Assembly (NCBI GenBank): GCA_049997955.1
Contig: JAEBDY010000002.1
Coordinates: forward strand, 1-64,000
Direction: 5' to 3'
From: Umezawaea sp049997955
Lineage (GTDB): Bacteria; Actinomycetota; Actinomycetes; Mycobacteriales; Pseudonocardiaceae
DNA length: 64,000 nt
Shown here: positions 1-7,599 of the stretch, in pieces
Layout: every line of letters starts with the position of its first letter
Numbering within the stretch: the first letter of the stretch is position 1
Notes under the pieces: generated by a model
Database searches by the model: none
Told to the model about the DNA's origin: nothing
Seen by the model: only the letters and a program-made list of their open reading frames with translations
Position numbers and translations under genes: made by a program

Positions 1-16
1 GCCGCTACGCTGGCCA

Positions 17-73
17 CGAGGTCTCCGGTGTTATGGGTTTGCTTGGTCGCTCACCCGTCTACCGGAGACCTCG
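17..73. terminator. 13-bp inverted repeat downstream of the kinase/phosphatase operon
   Basis: Positions 17-29 are a perfect reverse complement of 61-73. Inside, 33-38 can pair with 53-58 (one G-T wobble), giving a two-part stem with a 14-base apical loop. It lies 50 bases past the stop codon of the last gene of the minus-strand operon, so an intrinsic or bidirectional terminator is the simplest reading. There is no T-run, and a protein-binding palindrome is an alternative. Confidence 0.45.
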
Positions 74-123
74 CTACGTTTCAGGTATCGACACGCCGCT
101 GGTCATAGCCTTTGAAACACGAC

Positions 124-1221
124 CTAGACGTCGTCCTCGTCTTCGTCCTCATCGTCCAGCGAGTCGAACATCGCGCCGGACGAGTCGGACACCACCTCGG
201 CGGTGAGGGCGTCCTCCAGGTAGGCCGCGGCGCGGGGGACGTGCGACAGGGGCCGGGATTGGCTGCCGGCAGAGGCTCCGGTCATGCCCTGGGAGATGGT
301 CGACGTCGCCTGCCCCACGATCGCCGCGACGTCGCTGCGGTTCACCAGGCCGTGCTTGAGCGTCACGTCGAGCACTCCGCGCGCGTCCTCCAGTTCCGCC
401 TGCTGCTGCTGCATCATCAGCTTCAGGAGAGCGGCCGCCTGGGTCGGGTCGTTCGCCAGCGTGATGGCGACCAGCCTGTCCTGGTTCTGCTGGGCGCCGC
501 TGTACATCTCCACCCGCTGCCGCTCCAGTTCGAGTTGGTACGCGTGCTCCATCCGCTTGAGGTGCAGTTCGTGCTGGCTCCTCATCTCGGCGAGCTGCTG
601 CTCCGCCGACGCCTCGATCACCGAGTGCACCAGGTCCGCCTTGTTCGCCAGGTGCCCTCGCGCGCCCGCCTTGACCCGCTGGATGTGGTTGATGGTGTTC
701 GCGTCGAGGGTGAGCGCCGTGTCGCAGCTCAGCACGCTGATCCCCTGGGGGAGCGGCTGCCTGGATCGACCGGTGAACACGTGCACCATGGCGCGCTCGG
801 CCGCCGTGCCGTCCTCGATCGGGAACGTGACGGCGATGTCGCGCAGCACCCGCTCGACGTGCGGCCTCACCACCGGCATGACGTCGGTGAGGTTGGTCTT
901 CGCCGCCTCGACCGGATCGCTGATCCGCCAGGTCACGGTCACCTTCGCGGTGAAGTAGGACGCCTGGTCCTGGCTGGGCAGGTGCAGCTGGAGGTCCTGG
1001 GAGCGCACCGAGGTGTCGACCAGGAACAGGGTCTTGTAGCCCGAGACCCCGCCGAGCGGCAACTGCTCGGTCAGGTGGTGGTACCGGCCGTAGCGGTCGA
1101 GGAAGACGGTCGCCCGGTCGTGGCTGGGGACCGGCCGGTTCTTGAACATCATCTCGCCGACCTTGATCTCCACGCGGGTGAGCAGTGGCGGGGTGGGCTG
1201 GACGGGATTCCTGGCGATCAT
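124..1221 (-). CDS. SPFH/band-7-like coiled-coil protein, last gene of the operon
   Basis: This 365-residue protein has no signal peptide or membrane span. Residues about 15-190 look like a beta-rich SPFH/PHB-type module (a VTWRISDP-like strand and the phrase PIEDGTAAERAMVHVFTG). Residues about 200-250 form a charged Glu/Gln/Arg-rich coiled coil with QQQQ, and the tail is almost purely acidic (DDEDEDEDDV). The ATG overlaps the TGA of the upstream gene by four bases (1218-1221), so it is co-translated with the P-loop/helical-repeat protein. The SPFH assignment rests on general appearance and is tentative. A scaffolding or oligomer-forming role for the operon is inferred. The acidic tail might be a docking site for the two kinases. 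Confidence 0.75.
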   Translation of the reverse strand: MIARNPVQPTPPLLTRVEIKVGEMMFKNRPVPSHDRATVFLDRYGRYHHLTEQLPLGGVSGYKTLFLVDTSVRSQDLQLHLPSQDQASYFTAKVTVTWRISDPVEAAKTNLTDVMPVVRPHVERVLRDIAVTFPIEDGTAAERAMVHVFTGRSRQPLPQGISVLSCDTALTLDANTINHIQRVKAGARGHLANKADLVHSVIEASAEQQLAEMRSQHELHLKRMEHAYQLELERQRVEMYSGAQQNQDRLVAITLANDPTQAAALLKLMMQQQQAELEDARGVLDVTLKHGLVNRSDVAAIVGQATSTISQGMTGASAGSQSRPLSHVPRAAAYLEDALTAEVVSDSSGAMFDSLDDEDEDEDDV

Positions 1222-3476
1222 GCCGGGACCTCCTCTGTGTCGAGTGCGGCGAGCAGGGCGCTCGCGGCGTCAGTGGGGCCGCGTCGGGCTCGCGCCCACT
1301 CGGCCAGGTACAGCCGCAGGGTGGCCGGGCCTCCGGTGGCCCTGGCGACGTCGGCGAGCAGCGCGCCGAGCGGCTGCCTCTGGGTGGGGTCGCGATCGGC
1401 CGTCTTGACCCACTGGTGGATCACCTTGAACGCCTCGGTCATGAAGTACGGGGCTTCCAGCACCTGCGCGACGAGCGACACCACCGCCTGCCTCCGGTTG
1501 AGCCGCCGCGTCCCGACGACTACCCCCAGCGCGGGTTCGTCCGATCGGCGGTCCAGGTCGGCGACCCACAGCAGGCCGGGCCACGGGTCGGTGCTGCCGT
1601 CCTCGGACACCTGGAGGTACACGACGAGTTGGAGCACGCAGGTCAACGCCGTGGTGCGCAGGTCGACCTTCTTCGACCGGGACCACGACAGGAGCGCGCC
1701 GAGCACCAGGTCGAGCCGGTCGATCTCCAGCGAGAGGTTCGTGACGGAGTCGGCGACGGCCATGATCATCTGCGGTTCGTCGGTGTCCGCGGCCTTCCGC
1801 AGCCGCTTGAGGACCTGGGCGGTCGTCATGATCGGCAGGGTGCCCATCGCGGCGACGGCCGCCACCCTCCTGCCTGTCGCGGCCTTCCCCTTGAGCCACT
1901 GGTCGATCATCCGGTTGATCAGCGGTTGCAGTTCGGGCTTCATCGCGGGCAGCCGCAGCGCGCCGATCACGGCCTGGCGTTCCCAGTAGAGGTTCTTCTC
2001 GGCCCACGGTTCGATCACGTGCCTGCGCGCGTGGTCGAACTCGGACAGGCTCAGCAACCCGACCGCGACCCCGGCGCGGATGCGGACGTGCCGGTCCGGC
2101 GAACTGCCCAGGGCGCACAGCCAGTCGCGGACGACGCCGTGCGCCTCGGTGTACTCGCGCCACACGTGTTCGAGCACCTTGCGGGGCCGGTGCCGATCGA
2201 GGTAGCGGACCACTTCCGCCGACAGCGTGCCGAGGTCGCTGTCGTCGACGGCCAGGGTGATCTCGGCCTCCACCCGCTCGACGAGGTTGGCCGTGCGGAC
2301 CGCGAACACGGTCCGCGTGCGGTCGCGCAGGTCCGGGACCTCCACCTCCTGGATGGCTCTGGCGAGCGTCGTGCCTGCCTCGGCGACGGTCGCGAGCGGC
2401 ATCCCGTCGAGCACCGCGAGCGCGATCGCGAACGCGCGGTGCTCGTTGTTCGGCAAGGCGTCGAACCACTCCCGGAAAGCCGACTCGGCGGTGCGGGCGT
2501 AGCGGAGGCGGACGTCTTCGATGCCCAGTTCCCCCAGCACGACCAGGCAGAGGCCGCGACCGAAGTCCGCGAGGTCGCCTGCCCGGAGCGTGCGGGCGAC
2601 CACCTCCTCGACCAGGTCGGTGAACTCCGGGAAGTCGGCCAGGTCCTGCCTGTCCCGGCCCGCCGTCGTCAACCCGGCCTGGAAGTGGCTCAGCACCAGC
2701 GCGCGGTCGTCCGAACGCTGCGCGCCGTCGACCACGTAGTCGATCAGCTCCCGTTCCCGCAGTGGCGTGTCCGCGCTGACGAGGACGAGCATCCGCGCCT
2801 TGGCGTCGGAGAGCCTGCGCCGCCACTGGTCGAGCGAGAACTCCCGCAGCGACGCCGCCTGGTCGAACTCCAGCGTCTCCAACAGGTATCCGCGATCGGC
2901 CTCCAGCTCCACCGGGGTGGTCGGGGACCGCAGGTCGGTGTCCGGGCTGAGCTTGTCCACGCCCTGGGCGCACTCCACTCCGAGCAGGTTCAGGGCGGTG
3001 GCCGTGCGGCCCCAGCCGGAGGGCGCGCGGAGCAGGACCAGCCACTGGTCGCGCAGCCGGTCGCGCAGCTCGCGGTAGTTGGCCGGTTCGACGAAGGTCG
3101 CGGTCGCCGACCGGAGTGCTTCCTCCGAGATCGGACCGGTGGGCACCGACCCGTGGTGGAACCCGGTCGCCCGCGGGAGACCGGCGTCGACGAGGCCGAT
3201 CGTGTTGGCGACGAAGACGTTCCCGATGCCGTCCCGCACGCCCAGCAGCGCGGCGATGGCGTTCTCCATCGCACGGGCGTCCTGGTGGAGCTTGCGCGCG
3301 TTCGTCGCGTCCGAGGCGGTGTCCTTCGCGCTCGGCCCCTCCGGTTCGGGGGCTGAGGCTTCGTCGGACTTCGACTTGTCGTCGGCTTTCGGCTTCTCCT
3401 CACCCGCCTGCTTCCCCGCGTCGCCGGCGGCCGCGTCGGCCGCCTCCGGCTGTTCCGCGGGCTGCTCGTCGCTCAC
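1218..3476 (-). CDS. Large protein with degenerate P-loop and alpha-helical repeats
   Basis: The 752-residue protein starts at GTG 3476, which overlaps the upstream TGA (GTGA, 3473-3476); the open frame reaches 3650 but only inside the neighbour. Residues 1-60 are a low-complexity Ala/Glu/Lys linker. Residues 85-99 carry the motif GNVFVANTIGLVDAG, also found at the C-terminus of the cyclase-like neighbour. A Walker-A-like APSGWGRTATA at 151-161 has Arg in place of Lys and Ala in place of the first Gly, so ATP hydrolysis is doubtful. Residues about 380-750 are helix after helix with HEAT-like spacing. The layout recalls STAND-type conflict proteins (sensor or adaptor motif, NTPase-like core, helical superstructure), but family membership is inference. 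Confidence 0.85.
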   Translation of the reverse strand: MSDEQPAEQPEAADAAAGDAGKQAGEEKPKADDKSKSDEASAPEPEGPSAKDTASDATNARKLHQDARAMENAIAALLGVRDGIGNVFVANTIGLVDAGLPRATGFHHGSVPTGPISEEALRSATATFVEPANYRELRDRLRDQWLVLLRAPSGWGRTATALNLLGVECAQGVDKLSPDTDLRSPTTPVELEADRGYLLETLEFDQAASLREFSLDQWRRRLSDAKARMLVLVSADTPLRERELIDYVVDGAQRSDDRALVLSHFQAGLTTAGRDRQDLADFPEFTDLVEEVVARTLRAGDLADFGRGLCLVVLGELGIEDVRLRYARTAESAFREWFDALPNNEHRAFAIALAVLDGMPLATVAEAGTTLARAIQEVEVPDLRDRTRTVFAVRTANLVERVEAEITLAVDDSDLGTLSAEVVRYLDRHRPRKVLEHVWREYTEAHGVVRDWLCALGSSPDRHVRIRAGVAVGLLSLSEFDHARRHVIEPWAEKNLYWERQAVIGALRLPAMKPELQPLINRMIDQWLKGKAATGRRVAAVAAMGTLPIMTTAQVLKRLRKAADTDEPQMIMAVADSVTNLSLEIDRLDLVLGALLSWSRSKKVDLRTTALTCVLQLVVYLQVSEDGSTDPWPGLLWVADLDRRSDEPALGVVVGTRRLNRRQAVVSLVAQVLEAPYFMTEAFKVIHQWVKTADRDPTQRQPLGALLADVARATGGPATLRLYLAEWARARRGPTDAASALLAALDTEEVPA

Positions 3477-4183
3477 GACCCCGCCCGGAAGTTCACGCGG
3501 GCGTCGACGGTGCCGATCGTGTCGGCGTTGAACACGTTGCCCTTGGCCTTGATGGAGACCTTCTTCACCACCGGTGCCTCGGCGCGCGACGAAGCGGGCG
3601 CCTCCGCGACCGGGCGGGGCGGCGTCGCGTAGCCGGGGACGCGAACCCACACCTTCCGCCCGTCGTCGAGCAGGTCCCCGTAGCTCTCCGAACGGACCCC
3701 GCTGTAGCCGTGGCGCAGCACGGACTGGTGGACGGCGTCCGACACCACCACGATCGACTGCGCTCGGGGCAGGGCGTGCAGGGCTGCCTTGACCCCGGCC
3801 CCGTTGACGATCCGGAAGGTGGTCGTCACGTCGTCACCGACCCAGCCGTGCGCGTCGCGCGCGGCCAATCCGAAGTGGATTCCCAGTCGCAACCTCATCC
3901 AGGCGGGCGGATCCACGGTCGCGTTGTACCGGCGGAGCCCTTCGACGACCTCGTCCACCAACGGGTGCAGCAGCGGCAGCACCTGTGAGTCGAGCACCGC
4001 CAGCACACCATCGCCGAGGTCGTCGAGCCTGCGCCGCTCCTGCGTCAGGCCTGCGGCGTCCAGTGCGCCGAGCAGCACCCGGTACAGGGCGGCGCGCAGC
4101 TCCGCCTTCTGCGGATCGGTGCGCTCGCTGGACTTCTCGATGTCCACGACCAGGATCGCCCGACTCATCCGTTCGAGTTCCAC
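3473..4183 (-). CDS. Class III nucleotide-cyclase-like protein with C-terminal adaptor motif
   Basis: This is a 236-residue protein. Start GTG 4183 is preferred over ATG 4168 because GGGAGG lies 8 bases upstream. Residues 8-150 follow the class III cyclase/GGDEF-like palm fold: beta-1 AILVVDIEKSS with Asp14, hairpin DDLGDGVLAV with Asp58 (the two usual metal ligands), RLGIHFG, and FRIVNGAGVKAAL with Asn127, where the usual following Arg is missing. A Pro/Ala linker (185-207) leads to GNVFNADTIGTVDA at 215-228, the motif repeated in the next protein. The two genes overlap by four bases. It might make a cyclic nucleotide signal or be an inactive nucleotide sensor. The missing transition-state Arg favours caution. 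Confidence 0.8.
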   Translation of the reverse strand: MELERMSRAILVVDIEKSSERTDPQKAELRAALYRVLLGALDAAGLTQERRRLDDLGDGVLAVLDSQVLPLLHPLVDEVVEGLRRYNATVDPPAWMRLRLGIHFGLAARDAHGWVGDDVTTTFRIVNGAGVKAALHALPRAQSIVVVSDAVHQSVLRHGYSGVRSESYGDLLDDGRKVWVRVPGYATPPRPVAEAPASSRAEAPVVKKVSIKAKGNVFNADTIGTVDARVNFRAGS

Positions 4184-4205
4184 GCCGTTCTCCTCCCACT
4201 CGTCC

Positions 4206-4916
4206 TCATGGCAGTCGTCCCCGCCCGCAGACCGAGTCGAGGACGGCCGTGATGCCGTGGGACACGACGGAGTCGCGCACCATCCGGTATCCGGCGCCGT
4301 ACACGGGGTCGGGGTTCTTCAGCGCCGAACGGCGCAGGGCCGCGGCGAACCCGGACTCCTGGCGCTTGAGCCAGGCACCCGCGAACAGTTCGCACACCCC
4401 CTCCTCCAGCGGTGGTGCCAGGTCCCGCGCGCCGCGCTGGGCGAGCCACGCGTGCCCGATCTCGTGCGCGACCGTCGCCCCGAAGTGGGCCGTCGTGAGC
4501 CCGCGCATGATCTCGATGCCGAGCACGTCCGTCACCGACGTCTCCAGCCACGTTCGCTGGAGGGTTCGTCCGAGGCAGAGTCCGCCACCGTCGCCGTTGA
4601 TGCGGTCCGGCTCCACCAGCGTGACCCGCACCCGCTGGGCGAGTTCGATGCCGAGCTTCGCCATCTCCGCGCGCAGGAACGGGATGTGCTTCCTGGCCTC
4701 CTCCTGGGTCTCCACCGCCTGGCGGGCGCAGGTCGGACAGCGCGCGGCCGTGGCGGTGAACCGGGACCACCCCGGCTGGCCGCGGTGTCGGGGCCGTCCG
4801 CAGAGCGCGCACGTCCCGTCGGTCGGGTGCCGGACGCACGTCGCCTCGCCGTGCAGCGACACGACGTAGCGGTCGGCGGGCGGGGAGCCGCACACCACGC
4901 AAGTGCTGTCGGTCAA
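4206..4916 (-). CDS. LIM-like zinc-finger DA1-family metallopeptidase
   Basis: This 236-residue protein has two zinc-ribbon/LIM-like modules (C6-C9, C27-H30, C36-C39, C60-C63) followed by a peptidase core. HEIGH at 151-155 supplies the zinc ligands and catalytic Glu, and LEEGVCELFAGAW at 170-182 matches the downstream Glu motif of DA1 peptidases (in plants and bacteria AHExxHAWLR...EEGxCxxxA). DA1 enzymes pair LIM fingers with this catalytic domain and cut regulatory proteins. The start is TTG 4916, one base after the kinase stop, with a weak GGTGA upstream, so translation is probably coupled. No signal peptide is present, so it acts in the cytosol. Its substrate is unknown; activation by phosphorylation from the operon kinases is conjecture. 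Confidence 0.82.
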   Translation of the reverse strand: MTDSTCVVCGSPPADRYVVSLHGEATCVRHPTDGTCALCGRPRHRGQPGWSRFTATAARCPTCARQAVETQEEARKHIPFLRAEMAKLGIELAQRVRVTLVEPDRINGDGGGLCLGRTLQRTWLETSVTDVLGIEIMRGLTTAHFGATVAHEIGHAWLAQRGARDLAPPLEEGVCELFAGAWLKRQESGFAAALRRSALKNPDPVYGAGYRMVRDSVVSHGITAVLDSVCGRGRLP

Positions 4917-4917
4917 G

Positions 4918-5877
4918 TCAGGTCACCGGAACCCATCTCCTGGTCTTCGCGTCCCGCCTCCAGCCGGACGTGGTCATCTGCGGGGTGGTGCGCGACGACC
5001 GGTCGGTCGGCTCGGTCGACCCGGCCAGCACCGCGTCGAAGTAGCGGCCCCACGTCTGCGCCGTCGGCCGCCCGCCCGGATCGCCGCCGAGCGCGGCGCG
5101 CAGCAACGCGGGTCCCTCCCCCGGCAGGACCCCGTCGACGCGGCTCGGGTCGCGCGAGATCGACGCGAACGCTCCGGGACTCAGGCACCTGAGGACGAAC
5201 AGGCCGAACTTGTAGCGGTCGGTCGCTTGGCTGAGCATCGCCTCAGGCGGGTCCCAGTCGGGTGCGTTGAGCTGTCGCACCACGGCCGCCGCCCCCTTGA
5301 TGCGGATCGCGTCGCAGTCGACCAGCATCACGCAGGGCCTGCCGCCGAGCCGGAACACGGCGTTCTTCGGGTTCAGGTCACCGATCACCAGGTCGTTGCG
5401 GTGCAACAGGTGCACCGCACTGGCGAAGTCGCGGCACACGAGCACCCGCTGGGCCGCCGTGGGAGCGGGCATCCCCAAGCGCTCCGCGCGCCGCGGCTCG
5501 ACGAACAGGTGCTGCACCTCGCGCAGCGTGCGGGCACGGGTCCCGCTCGGCTTCACCCGGTCCTCGAAGAACTCCTCGGGGATGAGCCGCAGGAGGACGC
5601 CCCGCACCTCACCGCGTTCCTCGACCGCGCGGACGGGCCACGCGGTGGCGGCGTCCAACCTCCGCCGCGTCACCTCGTCCATGCGCAGCCTGCGGGACAC
5701 CACCGCCGCCAGCCCGTGCGGCGGCGCCTGCCCGGTCCGGTACTCCTTGTACACCAGCGGTCCGGGCACGTCGGCCAGCGAGACGTTCGGGGCGCGGTAG
5801 ACCTTCGCCTGCCCACCCGCGCCGAGCAGCTCGCCCAGCGGGCCGACCTCGTCCAGACCGATGACGTGGGTGCTCAT
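4918..5877 (-). CDS. Atypical Ser/Thr protein kinase (kinase 1 of the operon)
   Basis: A 319-residue soluble kinase-like protein. The glycine loop is LLGAGGQAKVY (18-27) and the ATP-binding Lys is K44 in LVYKEY. The catalytic loop reads IGDLNPKN (165-172) with Asp167 and Asn172, and the metal loop is VDCD (186-189) in place of DFG. This GDxNPxN/DCD signature belongs to the divergent bacterial kinases found with PP2C and vWA partners (TerY-P triads, YegI-like). The short tail ends in Trp/Arg-rich residues with no transmembrane helix. The ATG overlaps the PP2C stop (ATGA, 5874-5877). It shares the plan and many motifs with the operon's first kinase, suggesting an ancient duplication. All catalytic residues are present, so it is probably active. 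Confidence 0.9.
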   Translation of the reverse strand: MSTHVIGLDEVGPLGELLGAGGQAKVYRAPNVSLADVPGPLVYKEYRTGQAPPHGLAAVVSRRLRMDEVTRRRLDAATAWPVRAVEERGEVRGVLLRLIPEEFFEDRVKPSGTRARTLREVQHLFVEPRRAERLGMPAPTAAQRVLVCRDFASAVHLLHRNDLVIGDLNPKNAVFRLGGRPCVMLVDCDAIRIKGAAAVVRQLNAPDWDPPEAMLSQATDRYKFGLFVLRCLSPGAFASISRDPSRVDGVLPGEGPALLRAALGGDPGGRPTAQTWGRYFDAVLAGSTEPTDRSSRTTPQMTTSGWRRDAKTRRWVPVT

Positions 5878-6872
5878 GCCGAGGCGACCGGCCAGAACGC
5901 GACAGCCGTGCGGTCGTCGTCGAAGCTCCGGCGCGCGAACCCCACGTGGGCGGCGAACTCCAGCCCGGACGCGGGCGGCGTCGACCAGACCTCGGTCAGG
6001 AACCGCCCCACCTCACCTGTGCCGCCCGCGAGCGGGTCACCGATGCCGTCGGTCATCAACACCAGGGCTTCACCGGGGGCGACGGTCGTCCGGACCGGCA
6101 CCGGCTCGGTGCCGGACAGCAGCGGGAGCGCGTGCACGGACGACGAGTGCAGCACCGCCCCGTCGTTCTTCACGGCGTGCTGCGGTTCCCACCGCCCGCC
6201 CTCTCGCAGCACCCACGCCGACGAGTCGCCCACCGAAAGCACCTGCACCTCGTGCACGCCGTTCACCGGCACCAGGTCGACCACCGCGTACAGCACGGTG
6301 GACGCCAGGAGTTCGGCGACCGCCCGGACCGGGACGCTCTCCGCGTTCGGCGTCCCCCGGTCGGCCAGCAGCCGCCGTCCCCGCGACTCCACGCGGTTCG
6401 CCATGACGCGGATGAAGTCCGGCCACCGCAGGGCGGCGGGTCCGGTGGCCGCCACCTGGTCCGCCAGCAGCTCCGTGCCCTTGCGCGCCAAGATCGCGGC
6501 GGCCAGGTGCGAGAGCTTGCCGGACGACACCCCGTCGGCCACTGCCAGGACGAGGTGGCGGCCGTCCTTCGTGCGCCGGTAGCCGTACTCGTCCTGCCGC
6601 ACGGTGCCGTACGCGCGGTGCGCGAGACCACGCACGCTGGCCGCCCGCACCACGCCCACGTGCTTGCGGCCGTCGAGCAACGTCACCCCGTCGAGGACGG
6701 TGTCCCTGCGGTCCCACGCGCTCTCGTCGGGAATCGGCACGGTCCGTAGCGCCGCCCGACCCGGATCGCCCACGGCGAAGGGATCCACCCGGCCCTGCCA
6801 GGTCGGCGGCCGCTCGGGTTCGACGGGCGTCGGACGAGCCTCTTCGGCACGCACTCCGGTCGACGTGTCCAT
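5874..6872 (-). CDS. PP2C-type protein phosphatase
   Basis: A 332-residue PP2C. The start at ATG 6872 shares one base with the vWA stop (TGATG). An open frame continues upstream but only inside the vWA gene. The first 70 residues are a Pro/Glu-rich extension. The catalytic domain has RQDEYGYR near 92-99, LAVADGVSSGKLSH (109-122) with the metal-binding Asp-Gly, LSVGDSSAWVLR, LMTDGIGDPL and the closing DDRTAV; all metal-binding aspartates are present. It would remove phosphates placed by the two operon kinases. Kinase, PP2C and vWA side by side is the defining arrangement of TerY-P-type phosphorylation modules. Confidence 0.92.
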   Translation of the reverse strand: MDTSTGVRAEEARPTPVEPERPPTWQGRVDPFAVGDPGRAALRTVPIPDESAWDRRDTVLDGVTLLDGRKHVGVVRAASVRGLAHRAYGTVRQDEYGYRRTKDGRHLVLAVADGVSSGKLSHLAAAILARKGTELLADQVAATGPAALRWPDFIRVMANRVESRGRRLLADRGTPNAESVPVRAVAELLASTVLYAVVDLVPVNGVHEVQVLSVGDSSAWVLREGGRWEPQHAVKNDGAVLHSSSVHALPLLSGTEPVPVRTTVAPGEALVLMTDGIGDPLAGGTGEVGRFLTEVWSTPPASGLEFAAHVGFARRSFDDDRTAVAFWPVASA

Positions 6873-7585
6873 CAGACGAAGTCGTCCGACGAGTGCGCCG
6901 CGATGCCCGACGGCAGGTCGTGCTTGGCGGGCAGGATCAGCCCGGAGCTGCCCTGGGTCAGGCTCTGTCCCGACGCGAGCATGCTGGAGATGAGGATCTC
7001 CGCCATCGCCGAGATCGCGTGGGCGGGGTTCTGCCCGTTCTCCATCAGGTACATCTGCATCGCCTTGGGGCCGGCGGCCGGGTGGATCAGGCGCGCCAGG
7101 GTCTTCGGGTTCGCGTCGTCGACACCGCACGGCACGAAGTTCGGGTAGATCGGGAAGTTCTCGGTCAGGTCTCGGAACGCGTCCTGCCACTCGGTCCCGC
7201 CGTCGGTGGGCTCACCGTCGCTGATGAAGAAGACGGCGGGCCGGTGCACCTGGAAGCCGTCGGCCTTGAGCTGCTTGACGTTGCTCTCGATCTCGGAGCG
7301 CAGGAGCCGGAACGCGGCCGCGTAGGACGTCGCTCCCCGAACGGTCAGCGAGGGCAGGGTGACGTTCTCGTCGAGCAGGTCGCACAGCGGGAGCCGCACG
7401 GTCGCGTCGGTGCCGAAGTCGATGAGCCCGAAGCGGACCTTGTCGGACAGGATCGGCGCGTCGGCGAGCGCGTCGACGACGGCGGGCATGATCTCGTTGA
7501 CCTGCTTGAGCTTCGCACCGGACATCGACACCGAGACGTCGATCACCAGGTAGAAGGGCAGGAGCTTGGCGTTGTCGCTCTCCAT
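6872..7585 (-). CDS. TerY-like von Willebrand factor A domain protein
   Basis: A 237-residue protein that is almost entirely one vWA domain. The metal-ion-dependent adhesion site is complete: DVSVS at 16-20 (Asp16, Ser18, Ser20), Thr86 in GATSYAA, and Asp123 in FISDGEPTDG. It starts with LPFYLVIDVSVSMSG, typical of TerY proteins, and has no signal or membrane segment. ATG 7585 has GGAGA about 10 bases upstream and lies 14 bases after the DUF4407 stop. In known triads the vWA protein binds partner proteins through its metal site and is regulated by the kinase/phosphatase pair. The 30-residue C-terminal tail (Ser/Leu/Asp-rich) may be a phosphorylation or docking segment, which is inference. Confidence 0.92.
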   Translation of the reverse strand: MESDNAKLLPFYLVIDVSVSMSGAKLKQVNEIMPAVVDALADAPILSDKVRFGLIDFGTDATVRLPLCDLLDENVTLPSLTVRGATSYAAAFRLLRSEIESNVKQLKADGFQVHRPAVFFISDGEPTDGGTEWQDAFRDLTENFPIYPNFVPCGVDDANPKTLARLIHPAAGPKAMQMYLMENGQNPAHAISAMAEILISSMLASGQSLTQGSSGLILPAKHDLPSGIAAHSSDDFV

Positions 7586-7599
7586 CGGGGAGTCTCCGA

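Noticed and set aside
112..1989. Long plus-strand open frame antisense to the operon
   Set aside because: It is a GC-rich mirror of the minus-strand genes, crosses two gene boundaries and has no domain or ribosome site.
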